From: Cervus elaphus
Taxonomy: Eukaryota > Chordata > Mammalia > Artiodactyla > Cervidae
NCBI RefSeq assembly: GCF_910594005.1
Contig: NC_057848.1
Location: 54,577,616 to 54,641,615 of the forward strand
DNA length: 64,000 nt
Direction of reading: 5' to 3'
Translations under genes and position numbers: made by a program
Part shown: in pieces, positions 23,047-34,987 of the stretch
Position numbering within the stretch: position 1 is the first letter of the stretch
Layout of the letters: every line of letters begins with the position of its first letter
The notes under the pieces: model-generated
Database searches by the model: none
Told to the model about the DNA's origin: nothing
The model's input: only the letters and a program-made list of their open reading frames with translations

Positions 23047-24627
23047 GTATTTACTACCATTCTTTTTAGCAAAAATAAATGTGCAATCATAATCAATTTT
23101 AATTTTTTCCAGTTTTATACATATGATATTCTGGAGACTTAACCAAAGGAACTTTTTAAAAACTAAATTTTGCTTCACAATTTTTACTTGGCATGTTCAC
23201 ATGCAATTTAAATATCAGTTATATTAACAAAGCACTAGGCTAGAATTCTGTTGACAGTTAATATTTCTGTTAATTATCTTGTTTGTTTCTCCACTGTAAC
23301 TTGCATAACACTGATGAAGCTTATTGGGGGGTGAAGTGAGAGAACTCGGGTCAAACACAGAGAGCAGAAGCTGAACCTATGGCACAGAATCTGCAAATGG
23401 AAGGGGACCTGTGCTTCAAGGAGAACATGTACGCTAGAAGTTTACAGTAAACCCAAACCCAGGGTAGAAAGAAAAAAAGCTATCTTTCTTACATCCTAGA
23501 CCTAAAATCTCTAAGTTAAAATTAATATGATGAATATAATTCTGAGATTTCAAATAATATGACCATGCCCACTGATAATAAGCAGCAGTGTGAGCCCAAT
23601 GATCTGATCCCAGGTGCCAACTTCGAATTGAACAGGTAGGGGACTGTTTCCTTCAACCCTAAATTGCTTTTTCTGAATCCAATATTCCTAAGACTGTGGC
23701 TAATCAAAGGAATTTGGGAGTATGTTTTTAGTAGGATAAATTTTTCCAACAGCTGACAGGATTTAAGTTTTTCTTGGTGATAGTATCTTCTGGATTTTAG
23801 AATTCCACTGTGAAGTAATCCCACGAGGAGAATCTTTCCTGAAGTATGGCTAGAATACTTCCTCAGTGGCAATTCTCCAACTCCATGATGCAATTTTGGT
23901 TAATTCTACTGATGGTTCATTCTAAGCTAGAGAGGTAAGAGAGTAAAAGTGAATGGCTCAAATGCATTTCATTCTGCAATAAAAGCCTAGTCTTGAGGTT
24001 AAAAGGAAACAATTAAAGCAAGAACAGATATACAGTCATTCTAGTCACCAGACACCTCCACACCTAGAACAGGTCTAACTAGGCACCTATCCATTCTGAA
24101 CAGTCCCAAACCATGAGCCCTGTAGGGGTCAGTGAAGGTCTGGGAGAAGTAGAGGGCAGAAAGGACGAGGCAACTCTCTTCTCTCCTTTACCCCAGGTCC
24201 ACTGCAGGTCTACAGGGTACACACTACCCCAAGGCGCGCTTCCTCCTCTGTTCAGGGCTGCCGTGTCACAGGCTCCATTTTGGCTCATTATGTGAGCTGG
24301 ATGACAAACAAGCATTTAAATAAGCTTAGGTATTTTCTCTAAAGTGACATGCAAGATGTGGGGGAGGGGGAGGAAGTATCTATCTAAAACTGTAACTTCA
24401 GCAACAGAATTCCACCCTGGTGTTTTACTGATATGATTAATATTTAACTTGGACATGAAAATGCCAGCATTTTGAGTATACAATGTGATTTAATTTTCAT
24501 GATGTCCCCCTCACGTCTGCTAAATCCCTAGCATGTCATATCTAATTAAAAGGTAGAAAAAAGATTTGAAACAATTCTGATTCCACACACTTATTTATTA
24601 TAAACAACTGGAAATGCTAATTGATTT

Positions 24628-24898
24628 CACTGTGTTTAGAAATAGTAAGGCCAGCTAGACTAAAATGACATTCATAGATGGTTCAGCCTTTCAGGAGTCT
24701 TTGTTAACATCCCGGGCATTCTGCTGCCACGTGAAATGATGTGCTAGTCTTGAATCAAGAATCTCCCTTTTTCTTCTGGCTGACATATATAATGAACTGA
24801 GGCTGACATAAATAATGATCTTTGTTCTTTCAGTTTGATTCCTGGTGTTTGGTACTCTTATGCACCACTTACTCTCGTTGGGAGAACCCGTTCATAAT
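24628..24898 (-). repeat. Arm B of long inverted repeat in RAP2C intron
   Basis: 271-bp partner of 22804-23046, separated by a 1.58 kb loop. It is longer mainly because of an extra ~23-bp tandem copy of GGCTGACATA.ATAATGA at about 24778-24823. In a RAP2C transcript the arms could pair into a ~240-bp hairpin. Confidence 0.85.
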
Positions 24899-25271
24899 AC
24901 ACAGAGAAAAATACGATAAAATCCTGCAGGAGACCTTCTAACTGTAGTGAAGAACACCTTTTTATATTCCTGTTTTAAAAAAAAAAACAGTAACTTCTGT
25001 CAATACTGGACTGAGATATAGGGATCCTTGAAAAAATAATCTTAAAAAAAAAAACCTATTGCCCAAAGAGTATTTACCAAAAGCTCACATTTTAGGAATA
25101 ACTTTACTTCCCACTTTTCAGGGAATTAACAGAATATTTTTAGGATGTTATTTTGCTTATTTTTGGTATTCCTTGTTTCGAAACCACCTCTACCCTTCCC
25201 CCATCTACTCAAACCCTACCCATTCTTCAAGGCCTAACTCAAATGCTACTGCTCCCCAGTTCCTCTAAATC

Positions 25272-25462
25272 AGTGCTTCTTAACCAGGGGCAATTTTGCC
25301 CTCCAGGAGACACTTGGCGATGTCTGGAAATATTTCTGTTCATCACAACAGAGGGGCATCTGATAGGCAGATGCCAAGGATGCTGCTAAACATTCTGCAA
25401 TGCACAGAATGCAATGCTTCCTACAACAAAGAGCCCTGAATGTTGAGAAACCTGCTCTAACC
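25272..25462 (-). mobile_element. MER5A-like hAT fossil
   Basis: Reads as an old non-autonomous hAT copy: 'gcttcttaaccaggggcaat', 'cttggcgatgtctggaaata', 'ggatgctgctaaacattctg', 'aatgttgagaaacct'. The ends resemble inverted repeats with the GGTTGAGAA type of core. Confidence 0.65.
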
Positions 25463-28337
25463 TTGGTCTCTCCTTTCCCTGAACCCCCACAGCACTGTGA
25501 TTTACTTCTGTTACAGTATTATGGGATTGTTAAGAAAACATTAATCATTCTCAACAACAGTATATCACAACAGCCAAATGTCAATTCTTTACATCAATAG
25601 AAAGGAGCTATGATATAGTTAACAAAATCAAGATAAGGCTGCAACACTGTATCACAGTAATGAAGTCCTTCAAAGCACTTGATGGCAGGCTCCTCGGGTC
25701 AGTAAGGAAGCCAGCCATGAAAGTAGCATGTAAGGAATCTGGCACTGCTTCCAAACTTACACTAAGATTACCGCCTATGGGAGGGTGAAAGGTGGGGAAA
25801 CCATCCTGGGAGACATGCAGATAAACAGGTGTTGGGCAAGAGACTGGTGACTCCAGTTGAAGGGTGATAAGAAATAAATGTGAGGTATTATCAGAAGTAA
25901 TTCTTAGAGCATTAATAAACTTTCCCTTTCAATTAAAGAGAAAACTATTTACAACAATCACAGTCCTTCTGACTTATCTGAGTCTTACTGTCTCTAATGT
26001 GGACAAGGTTCTCTTCTAAAGATTAAAGACAAACATTTCTCAAGTCACCTTTACTTGCCCAAGTTTTATCTTCAATCTAGATCTGGGACTGATGGACCTC
26101 AGAGCTCTGTGACTCAAGCTACAGGACTCAGAATCCATCTCCTACTTTTTAAAAATAAACAGTAAGCAAGAACAGCCACAACCTTTATGGACCCCTGATT
26201 ACAGATACCTAACCACATCAGTTCAACCATATTTGATAGCAAAAAACCCCACTGCATATCGTGTGTTTTGTTCAAAGAGATCTCGGTCAGGGGACAGACA
26301 ACCTGTTAACATTTTCAGAAATCCAGCTGATTAGATATTTTATTTCAAGGCTCACACCTTTAATTGTGTGTTCTGCTTATAAAAACCAAACAAAAACTAC
26401 CCAGGAAACTTAACCCAATATTATAAAAGAAGCAATTATTGACACTATTATTTTCTGATTTTAGTATTTTAGTCAACAAATATAAACATAGTTTGCTTGA
26501 GATATTAAAAAGTCTATTTAATCATTCCTGTAGGTAATCAAACAGATTAAAAGTAATTTAGATCACAAAAGCTGCAAAATGAAATAAACTCAGAAATAAC
26601 TCAGAATAAGAAAGCTTTTTTTTTTGTTAAGAAAGCTTTAAAAATAGCTTTATACATCATTCATTTGCCAACTTGACTAAGACAGTGGCCCTCCACATGT
26701 ATGAAATCCATTTTATTGTTTCCTTCCAATAGCTGTCTGCAATAATTATGGGGAAAAAACTGGGAATGTTTTGCGGGAGCTGGTTAATTTTTTATAAAGA
26801 TGATAAAACTAAAATGCATACAACATGTTATTTGCCTGGTTAAAAATGTCAGAGAAGTAGAGCATAATGGTAAAGATGCAATACCACACACAACATGTTC
26901 AAACTTGAAGCTGGCTTGAGATTTAAGAAGAGACACTGTGGAAACAAGAACACTGGACTCAATCACCTACATACTGCCTCAAAAAACTATATTGCAAGTA
27001 TGATGCTATCAACAAAACATACACTGGGCTACAGTCAGCAGAGTGACGCTATATGATAACAGATGGAGCGAAGTATGAGACAACAAATGTGTTCTCATCA
27101 CATTCTGGTATGCTCAAAACTTGATGAGTGAAAGCATTTTGAATAAAGCACTGTTGTCATCCTTCATTTTCAAAGATGACACTAGCTGACAGGAAATCTT
27201 GTCTGAAAAGATAAATTAGGGACCGTTAGTCTTTTCTCTAGGGAGCACATATAAAGCCAGACCTTTGATTAGGAATCATTTCTGCGATCTGAAATGGGTG
27301 TTGCCATTTGCAACACTGCCTCTTAGACTTGAGGTCAGTCTTGGCTCAAAACAATCAATTCCATTCCTGATATTGTCCGGCTAGTCTGGCATTTTCTGCA
27401 GTTTCTCAGTCATCCAGGATATTGGTTGTCTTATTATCTAGGTATTATTGTCTAGGTGAGACTATCTGCCCAATTACAATCTAGATTAAAAGACCATGAT
27501 ATGAATAAAGTTATCTTATTTTAAATGATCGATAAGTTTTACAGAACCTTCCTTTTCAAAAAATGCATTCATTTAAAAAACACCTTTTTTAAAAAAAGCA
27601 AAAAAAAAATAAATAAAAACCACCTTTATTAAGTTATTTAGCCCGATGAGAGGTTTGAAGATTTTGCCCTTGTTCTTATTAACTCCATTATTTATTAAGC
27701 TGAATATGTTTCCTAGGCTTGGGATTGCCCATTCTAAACACATTGCAGATGATTTCACCAGTTTCTCATCTGGACCATATTATTCATAATGAGTCAAGGT
27801 ACATTGTGGCACTATAGTTTGTTATTATCAGAGGTCACTTAAGTCCTCCAGTGTAACATACATGTGAACTTGATTAAATAATCGTTCTGCTAAATCTAGC
27901 ACTTGGGTGATTAGTAAATTGATGATTTCAATTAAAGCAGCTCTCCAGCTTGTGATAGAAAAGCACAGAAAACACAAAACTAAGCATCTTCTCAAGTTAT
28001 TACTGGATGTTCTCCCATGCACTCTGAATGCTAAATCACCCAAACAGGGAAAATTATCCTTTAACCCACCCCACCCCACCCCAAAGGAATGTTACAGATC
28101 AGAGAGAGAACAGTAAACTCACTTTAAAAAACAAATCTTGGTATTGGGAGTACAGACAATTTCTTACCTTCATTTTACTGACCTGTCTCTTTTTCAATTA
28201 TCTATATTGAATGTTGATTATTTTGTGCTAAGGGAAATGTTTTTTTTTAAATAAAGAAATTTAAGGTAGCATGTGTATTAATATTCAGCTTTTTGTTATA
28301 CTTGATCAAAAACACAAGGTTCCATCAACAACTAACC

Positions 28338-28655
28338 TGCTCGGTATGGCCATGATTGAGGTTATCTTTTTATTTTTTACTGGACAACGCAAGTTGTACA
28401 ACATTGATCTTGCTTCTCGGGTAGGGAAGAATAGTTCATTTGCCTGACGATCTCAGCAAAAAGTTCATCCACCATTGATTTACTTTTTGCCGATGTCTCC
28501 ATGAAAGGACAGCCCCATTCTTGAGCCAGAGCTCTGCCTTCTGAAGACATAACCTCTCTTTCTGGTTCCAGATCCACTTTATTTCCTACTAGGATCAGTG
28601 GGACTTTTTCATATCTCTTCACTCTGACAATCTGATCTCTCATTGGCTTGATATC
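28338..28655 (-). CDS. RAP2C: RAP2C last coding exon (residues 92-183) plus short 3' UTR
   Basis: Coding part is 28377-28655; 28338-28376 is 3' UTR before a donor CAG|GTTAGT. The exon starts after a TTTACATAG acceptor (AG at 28657-28656) with DIKPMRDQIV, in phase 0 with the upstream exon. It supplies the guanine-base motif NKVD (116-119), the SAK motif (146-148) and the hypervariable tail. The tail has a C176-C177 pair, a palmitoylation site in Rap2 proteins, and ends in the prenylation box CVVQ. The CVVQ ending separates RAP2C from RAP2A (CNIQ) and RAP2B (CVIL). The stop TAA lies 39 nt before the exon end, inside the distance that normally escapes nonsense-mediated decay. No frameshift or missing residue is seen. 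Confidence 0.95.
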
Positions 28656-31105
28656 CTATGTAAACAATCACAGAGAGAAAGAAAAAAATAAATTATGCTG
28701 TTTGCATAACCATAAAAGAGATATTACAATATCCCAAGAGGTCATCCCTCAGTGAGTAGAGAAAGCTGAATCCACAATAAAACCACACACCCAAATGGAG
28801 AAAATGTCACTTTCTCCGTTGAAGTAGGAATAGATAATTTCCACAGGCCCTACCTGCTGGCTTTGTCAAGAATGTAAAATGTAGGTTGAACAATAACTTT
28901 AGGAATCATTTACTCACTTCTTTCCCTCAGTCGACACTGATTTCAAAAGCAAATCCCCAAATATGATGAATCCAAAAGGGTGTTTGGCCATGTCCTCAAA
29001 CCTGCCAGCTTGTCATAACTCCTGGTAACACCTGTTACCCCAGCACAGATGCATTCCTAGCCATTTAGCAAGAGCACTTGAGAGAAAGTGTTTAAGGTGG
29101 GAAGAAAAATACGGCCTTGTGCCTAGAAGACCAAACACTTCAGTGTTTCGTTTTAAATGTAATGGTATGCCCTGATCCTTAAAATACCCTTCAGTATTAG
29201 AAATTACTGTACACTAGTGAGCAGCTCCTGGGAGGGACAATGCCGGGGAGGGGGGGGTGGATTTGGGTCGGAAGAAGTCAAATTTTCCTTTGCCTATGTT
29301 CGGGTATATTATATGAATTTTCTCCCTCGTATATATGACTTTTTCTAAGCAATTACAACTAATTACAAAACATAAGAGCCTTAGCAATTCTCGAGGGTCA
29401 ATTTTCGAGGGGTAGTATCGATTTAACACAATGTAATAATTGTATAGTTAGTGTAATTTACTAATACATTGCACTTCTTGAAATTTTTTGTAACTAAGTT
29501 GAAAAGTTTGACTTAAATATAACACATGTGCTTAATCTGAACAGTTACAGGACACAGTATTTACATGCAGGATGAAGGAAAAAGAAGGGACTGAAAATTT
29601 ACAAGAACATACAGTTGATAGTTGCAACAATTTTGTTGGATCACGTATCAATTCAGTCTTCTCGGTTAAGCTTCGTTCCCCTGTGTCCTTATAGAAACAA
29701 GTTCAGCTGAGAATCCAAATTGATGGTATTTGGGCTTAAAAGAGTTTAAGTATCTACTGAAATAATGGCAGTTTTTCACTCCCTATATATGTGTTTAAAA
29801 GAAGTGGCTATAATGGATAGCTTATGAAAAACCCTTCAAAAGACTGCCAGCCTGAAGAGAGGCAGCTAATAGAATAACAAATGTCCCAAGGATCCTGTAG
29901 AAAGAAAACGCCTGTCAAATAGCACCTTTAGCACATTGGTACTTTCTGGAGAAAAATGCTTTTATAACAGTTGTGCTTTGGAATTTAAGTCTGCATAAAA
30001 TGAACTTTAGTCTGATCACAACAACTCTGATTAATTTACCCATTACTTATCTTTAAAAGAAAAAAAAAAAACCCTGAAGTTGCTACATCAGGTCACTGGG
30101 AAAGTTCATTTTAAGATAAAATACTAAGAAAAGTGAAATTAGCACAACGGCTTGGCTAAAGCACTTAATGTCTCTTAAGTAAGCAACATTAAGTGCATAC
30201 CTTTAAATGCAGAAAAAATATCCATTTCCTAAATCAATGAAGGTCAATACAGTGAGTCAATACAAGGTTATTTATTTTCAAGGAATAAATAGCAACATTT
30301 ATTGCATCTCTTAAAATAATGTTAAACCTCCAGTCTGTCTCCCAGTGAAGGACACGACAGATTTTTCCAGAGAAACTGGACCACCACCTAGCCGGGGGGT
30401 TAAAAATCTGCACTTGTTCAGTGTTCCCAGATCCACATATTTTCTATAAATATAGTCAATGTTATCAGAATCAATTTGGCTGAACTGAAAAAAAAGTCAT
30501 TCTAGATTTTTGTTTGTTATTAATTTTAGATACTAGTCTTTTCACTTACTAACTTCCCTTCACACGCTCCAAGTAAGTAGAGTGCCTAGAAGGCAGGTCT
30601 TGGGTTCATCATCTCGCAGCCCTAAGATTTAGAAATCTGGTTGAGAGACTTGGGTGAGAACAGAAACGGGGAGGGCGAAGCAGACGCAGAGGAATTTATC
30701 TGTGGAACAGATAATCGTCTCCAAATAATTTTCCTTACAAAGTGCTCTATTTGCCCGAGATTATCTTTTAAATGTTGTTTGCTTGAGTACCTTAACGAAG
30801 CCTTGTGGACTTGAACAAGCAACTTTAGAAGGCTACAGTCCAGGCTAAACATACACAAGCTGACATTTCTTTTTTCACTTCTCTTTCACTTAAAAATAAC
30901 TTTAAAACATTTGTTGACGGTTGCGACTTTAGTCCTCTCTACAGAAACAACTGGATACTTTTCCGTGCCAGGAGTAACCTCAAAAATGCGCCATGTCTAA
31001 CTTTCAAAAGCAAAACAGTCATTTACGCACGGTGCAAGCAAACCAGAAGTAAATGTAGGATTACCACACCCCCTTCTTACAAATCATAAGACTTGGTTTG
31101 GTTAC
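28656..31105 (-). other. RAP2C: RAP2C coding intron
   Basis: A 2.45 kb phase-0 intron with donor CAG|GTAACC (31105) and acceptor ATAG (28656). No repeat or nested gene is obvious. Frames at 29214-29429 and 30622-30858 have no signature. Confidence 0.85.
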
Positions 31106-31400
31106 CTGAAAAGACTGCTGATTAACCAGACTGTAAACCAGGATGAAACCTTGGCCGTTTTTGATGTAGAGATCTCTCATGGAAGCAAACTGCTCAGTTC
31201 CTGCGGTGTCCAGAATTTCCAGCACGGACGGGGAAGAGTCCACTTCGATCTCTTTGCGGTAGAAATCTTCAATGGTGGGGTCATATTTCTCAATGAAAGT
31301 CCCAGTGACAAACTGCACAGTCAGGGCGGATTTGCCAACCCCTCCGCTCCCTAACACCACTACCTTGTATTCCCTCATTGAGTCTCACCTTCACCAACTC
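31106..31400 (-). CDS. RAP2C: RAP2C first coding exon (residues 1-91), Rap2-type Ras GTPase
   Basis: Coding part 31106-31378, starting at the ATG 31378-31376; 31379-31400 is 5' UTR after a possible acceptor (CTTTGGTAG, AG at 31402-31401). RAP2C is a membrane-anchored small GTPase that cycles between GDP and GTP and signals through MAP4K4/TNIK/MINK-type kinases in cytoskeletal and adhesion control (family knowledge). Seen here: P-loop GSGGVGKS (10-17), effector loop YDPTIEDFY (32-40) with the Rap2-specific Phe39, and DTAGT (57-61) with Rap's Thr61 in place of Ras Gln61. The open frame continues 15 codons into the intron; the true exon ends after SFQ at a CAG|GTAACC donor. With the next exon it gives exactly 183 residues, the expected family length. 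Confidence 0.95.
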
Positions 31401-32062
31401 CTACCAAAGGGAGGGAAAAATAACACCCCGCTCGCTGCGGCGCGGCTCGGAGAGGCGGAAGGTGGGCGGAAATCTGCGAGCCCGGGAGGAGAGTGCAGAG
31501 GAGCCCAGGGCCCGACGGGGGAAGAAGAGGAAGTTAAAGGAGGGGGAGGGGAAAGAGCGAAGTGTCGGGGTGGGTGGGGATGGGATGGTAATGCCCTTCC
31601 TATAGGAACTGAAGCCCAGGCAGGGGGCGTGGGGAAAGGGCGAGCCCTGAGCAGCCCGGAGGAGGGCGGGGGGAGGCGAGACGCGCCCCCTGAAGGGAAG
31701 TTATGGGGGGGGGGGGAACGCCGCAGGACCGACGGGGGCCCCCGCGGGAGGACAGGCGTCCAAGGAGCCCGCGGCCGGGGGCTGCCCCGCACCCCTCCTT
31801 CGCCCTTCACACAAAGGGACCCAGGGACCCCGCTTCCTGCTCGCGCTGCCGAGCCGGCCCGGGCCTGTGGGCTCCGCTCCAGTCACTGTCGCCCGGGCGG
31901 GTCTCTGGGCCGCGGCTCCCGCGGGTGTCGTCCGGCCTGTGAAGCGGGGGGTGGGGGGGAGAAGGCGCGCGTTACCAGCCTGACCCCCGCCCCAGCCGGG
32001 CAGCCCGGCCGGCCGCCTCCCGCGGCTCCCACCCGGACCCGGCCGCCACCGCCGCCGCTTAC
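31401..32062 (-). other. RAP2C: RAP2C 5' UTR intron (inferred)
   Basis: Bounded by a GTAAGC donor (minus strand, GT at 32062-32061) and a pyrimidine-rich acceptor TCCCTCCCTTTGGTAG (AG at 31402-31401). It lies inside the CpG island. The alternative is an unspliced leader reading straight through. Confidence 0.5.
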
Positions 32063-32277
32063 CCTGCCGTCCGCACCCGCCCGGCCGCCCGGGAAACTCT
32101 GTCACGCCAAGGCCATGGCGAGAGGCCGGTTCCTCCGTCTCACCGCCTCCCCTGCGCTGCCGCTCGCAGAGGGGAAAGGGGCGGGGGCCGTCCGGCGGCG
32201 GCGGCGGCCGCTGGGACTCCAAGCGAACCCACCTCTTTTTTTTCTCACCCCCCCCACCCCACCCCCCCAGCACACAC

Positions 32278-32284
32278 CCGGAAG
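32278..32284 (+). promoter_or_regulatory. ETS/GABP-like motif CCGGAAG
   Basis: CCCGGAAGG within the CpG island. ETS motifs near the start site are common in TATA-less housekeeping promoters. Sequence match only. Confidence 0.35.
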
Positions 32285-32339
32285 GGTTTCCCTGACACAC
32301 TGGTTGAGGTGCCCCAGTTCCCCGAGACTGGACGGGATC

Positions 32340-32347
32340 ACTTCCGG
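32340..32347 (-). promoter_or_regulatory. ETS/GABP-like motif ACTTCCGG
   Basis: CACTTCCGGTG, i.e. CCGGAAGT on the RAP2C strand, 56 bp from the opposite-facing ETS motif at 32278-32284. Sequence match only. Confidence 0.4.
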
Positions 32348-32620
32348 TGGGGAAAGTCCCACCTCTCCGGGGCGAGCCGGGTGGCGCTGGGGCCGCGCCC
32401 TGCTGGGCGAGACGGCGGGGACGGTTTCGGGTCGGGGCTACGGCCTTGGCAAAGGACCTCTCTCGGGACCTCCGGAGTCTCCTTTTTCCGTCCGGCCGCC
32501 CGCAGCTGCTGTTTCTGCTGCTGATGCTGCGGACAGTCCCACCCCGACCTCGCGGAAACCCCTCCGCCTCTCAGCGGCCCCCAGCCCGGCCTGAAGACTC
32601 GATCGACTCGTGGCGGATCT

Positions 32621-34245
32621 GACGACCCGGAGCACAAGCCAAACATTCCCGGACTAGAAGCGGCAGGGGAAATAAAACAGCCAAGAAAGTGGATTCTCTT
32701 TGCTGGTCTTCCTTCCACTTGGTATTTTTCGAAGGAACGCGTGCAAACTAACCTTCGACTTCACTAATGGTTCTGATTTCCTCTGTGGTGTGTTTTCTTT
32801 AGCCGTGCTGACAAATAATTGAACACACACACACACAGGGTACTTTATCACCTGGCAAATCTGCCTTGTCTCCACCAGCAAATGCCAGAGTCGCTCCTTT
32901 CTTTTTTATCACCAGGCTCAAAAAACAACAGGATTAGAAGTAGACTTTAAGGTACTCTAACTCAGTTTTGCCTCTTTTTTGATTCCAACCGCTACGCAGC
33001 AGGGAAGCGTGGATTGCCAGCAGACTAACTCTTTTCATTATCTTGTAAGGCACAGCAATTTGCATGACTGGCTCTCCCAAGTTAAAGTTTGTTTTAATGA
33101 CCATCCTTCGTATCTTTGAAATTCAAATCAAAGGACTCTAAGGTTAAACACACTTAGTTTCTATTTTTAGATAAAATTGTTACTTCTTACATCTCTTTCC
33201 CTCTGCTTTCTACTTGCAAACTTTGTGTCACATCCACAGAGCCCCGGGGTCAGATGCCTAGGTTATATTTTAGGCACGTCACTCCGTTTTTGACTCGGGC
33301 ATGCACCCAGAAACCTGAAAGAGTCAGTAGCCAGTGGAGTTAAAAATGACCTCAAATCCCCCTTGCAAGCCCAGATGGCCCAGCTGTATAAAAAGAGATT
33401 ACCAAGCCCCAATTGTTAGATATTAGGAAACAAGCAAATTAGTGTGAAGTCCTCATGTGTCTCTCCCTGAGTACTCCCCAATGTCACTTACAGTATCCAA
33501 AGGACAGTTCAGTTGAGTTTCTTCTCCGCCTAGGGCTGGTGTAATCTGTCCCGCGAAGTCTCCAGCTCTGGCTCCAGCTGGCCCGAGTCCCGCCTGATAT
33601 CTGAGGCACTGCCCTCTGCTGGAAGAGGTTTGGTCTATGAATTATGAGTTTCCTCATAAGTCACTGCTGCTCTCGCACGTGCTGTTGCCTGATTTGGAGC
33701 TCTGCTGCCCATCCTTGTCTGTTTCCAGACAGTCTGGGGGTGGGGGGATCCACAGGGAAATTCTTCTTCTGAGCTCACAATCAGTCCTGAGTAATCGCCT
33801 CAAATCTTTGCTGTTACTAAACTGTCAAAACAGGGTGCGCCTCTTGCTAAGGTGGCTTCACCTGTTGACAATTCTAATATCTCTGAACTTGTTGGCTACA
33901 GTATTTTGTAGAGAATTGTTTGTTTCTCTACTCAATGAAACATACTCCTCCCTTCGCTGCAGAGTCTGTTTGGGTCACTCTCATCGACTACAGAGTTGAC
34001 AAATGTCACACAGCCCGAAGATCCTTCTAAACTTTCTTAGGAAGGGTATTCATTACAGTGTTTAGGAAAGTAAACAATTGGAAGTAACTTAAACATCCTT
34101 CAATAGATGATTTAAAAAATAATGTGTGTACACACTCAAAAAATAGGATACTATTAGAAAGAGAAAAGTATATTGGTAAATGCTGATATGAAAAGATGGC
34201 CAAGATATATTGTAAGGATGAAGAAAAAGCAAGATACTGAACAAA
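32621..34245. other. Upstream flank of RAP2C, no recognised repeat
   Basis: Largely unique-looking DNA beside the promoter. A short (CA)n lies at about 32824-32837. The frame at 33637-33999 (120 codons) has no signature. It may hold regulatory elements or the first exon of a divergent transcript, but nothing decisive is visible. Confidence 0.35.
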
Positions 34246-34249
34246 TACA

Positions 34250-34463
34250 TGTGTGCTCAGTCGCTTCTGTTGTGTCTGACTCTTTTCGACCCTATGGACT
34301 TGTAACCCACCAGGCTCCTCTGTCCATGGGATTCTCTAGGCAAGAATACTGGAGTGGGTTGTCATGCCCTCCTCCAGGAGATCTCCCCAACCCGGGGATT
34401 GAACCCGCATCTCCTTCACTTTCTGCATTGCACGCAGATTCTTTACCACTGAGCTACCAGGGA
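34250..34463 (-). mobile_element. BovA/Bov-tA SINE (antisense)
   Basis: Plus strand reads 'gtgtgctcagtcgcttctgt', 'aagaatactggagtgggttg', 'attgaacccgcatctccttc', 'gagctaccaggga', the full SINE backwards. Flanked by a weak ACAAATA duplication at about 34240 and 34463. Confidence 0.9.
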
Positions 34464-34985
34464 CAAATATGTAGTTGCCCCCATTTGTGTAAAATATGTG
34501 GGAGTGGTGCAACATGTAGTTATATAGCCATTAAAACCTGAAAGTCATTAATTATTAGTGAAGGATATTGTGAAAGGATTTTCATTTCCATGTGGCATTT
34601 TAATTTTAAAACAGTAATCAGGTATTCTTGGGGGAAAAAAGGAGTAAATATAATTTCATAATATTTTAAAGGAGAAAAAAAATTTGTTGATCATCCTTTC
34701 CTCAAAACCAAACCAAACCCAATATCCTAACTGTCTAGGGGTCAGTGGACAGGCCTGGCCCATTTAAACTCCCTCCTCCTGCTCCTCCTGTCCTCTCCAA
34801 ACATCTCTATACTTAGAAAAGTATTTTCACATACATTATCTCATTAGACTCCAGTTGCTCACCAGTTTACTTTTATTAGGCAGTGAGAATATAAAGACCA
34901 GTGACAAGAGCACAGTCTGGCAGTTGAGAGTCAAGGGCTCCAAATTGAGGGGACCAAGCATTTAAAATAGCAGTTCCCCCACTTC
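34464..34985. other. Unassigned intergenic sequence
   Basis: No gene and no repeat I can name. Confidence 0.3.
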
Positions 34986-34987
34986 CT

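Larger units (their letters stand above)
21173..28337 (-). other. RAP2C: Inferred RAP2C 3' UTR intron
   Basis: Intron between the stop-codon exon and the inferred terminal exon, about 7.2 kb and AT-rich. It contains a long inverted repeat (22804-23046 and 24628-24898) and a MER5A-like hAT copy at 25272-25462. Remaining parts show no gene and no clear repeat. The donor is CAG|GTTAGT at 28337. Frames such as 23522-23893 (123 codons, minus) lack any protein signature. Confidence 0.5.
32063..32350 (-). other. RAP2C: RAP2C non-coding first exon (5' end approximate)
   Basis: The minus strand reads GGACGGCAGG|GTAAGC at 32063/32062, a strong splice donor within a GC-rich leader. The transcription start cannot be placed from sequence; paired ETS motifs at 32278-32284 and 32340-32347 suggest it is nearby, so the left and right limits beyond the donor are a guess. 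A second possible donor (GAG|GTGGGT) lies near 32234. Confidence 0.4.
31400..32620. promoter_or_regulatory. CpG-island promoter of RAP2C
   Basis: About 1.2 kb of high-GC, CpG-rich DNA with many GC-box-like runs, (CCG)n at about 32047-32056 and (CGG)n near 32194-32208, and no TATA box. It contrasts sharply with the AT-rich flanks. The long plus-strand frame at 31272-32594 (440 codons) is a GC-composition artefact. Such islands are often bidirectional, so a divergent transcript to the right is possible. Confidence 0.85.

Noticed and set aside
23522..23893. 123-codon minus-strand frame in the RAP2C intron
   Set aside because: No conserved motif, no flanking splice sites that would join it in frame to RAP2C, and it lies in the loop of the inverted repeat.
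31061..31105. 15-codon extension of the RAP2C first coding exon
   Set aside because: It is intron read-through past a CAG|GTAACC donor; the next exon joins in phase 0 and gives the full 183 residues.
31391..32300. Minus-strand frames of 139 and 199 codons in the CpG island
   Set aside because: Same composition effect; they lie in the RAP2C 5' UTR and its intron.
32350..32360. NF-kB-like GGGGAAAGTCCC in the CpG island
   Set aside because: Does not fit the usual 10-bp consensus and single short matches are expected by chance in GC-rich DNA.
31272..32594. 440-codon open frame on the plus strand
   Set aside because: It overlaps RAP2C exon 1 and its CpG island. Composition is Pro/Gly/Arg/Ala-rich throughout with no domain, as expected from stop-poor GC-rich DNA.
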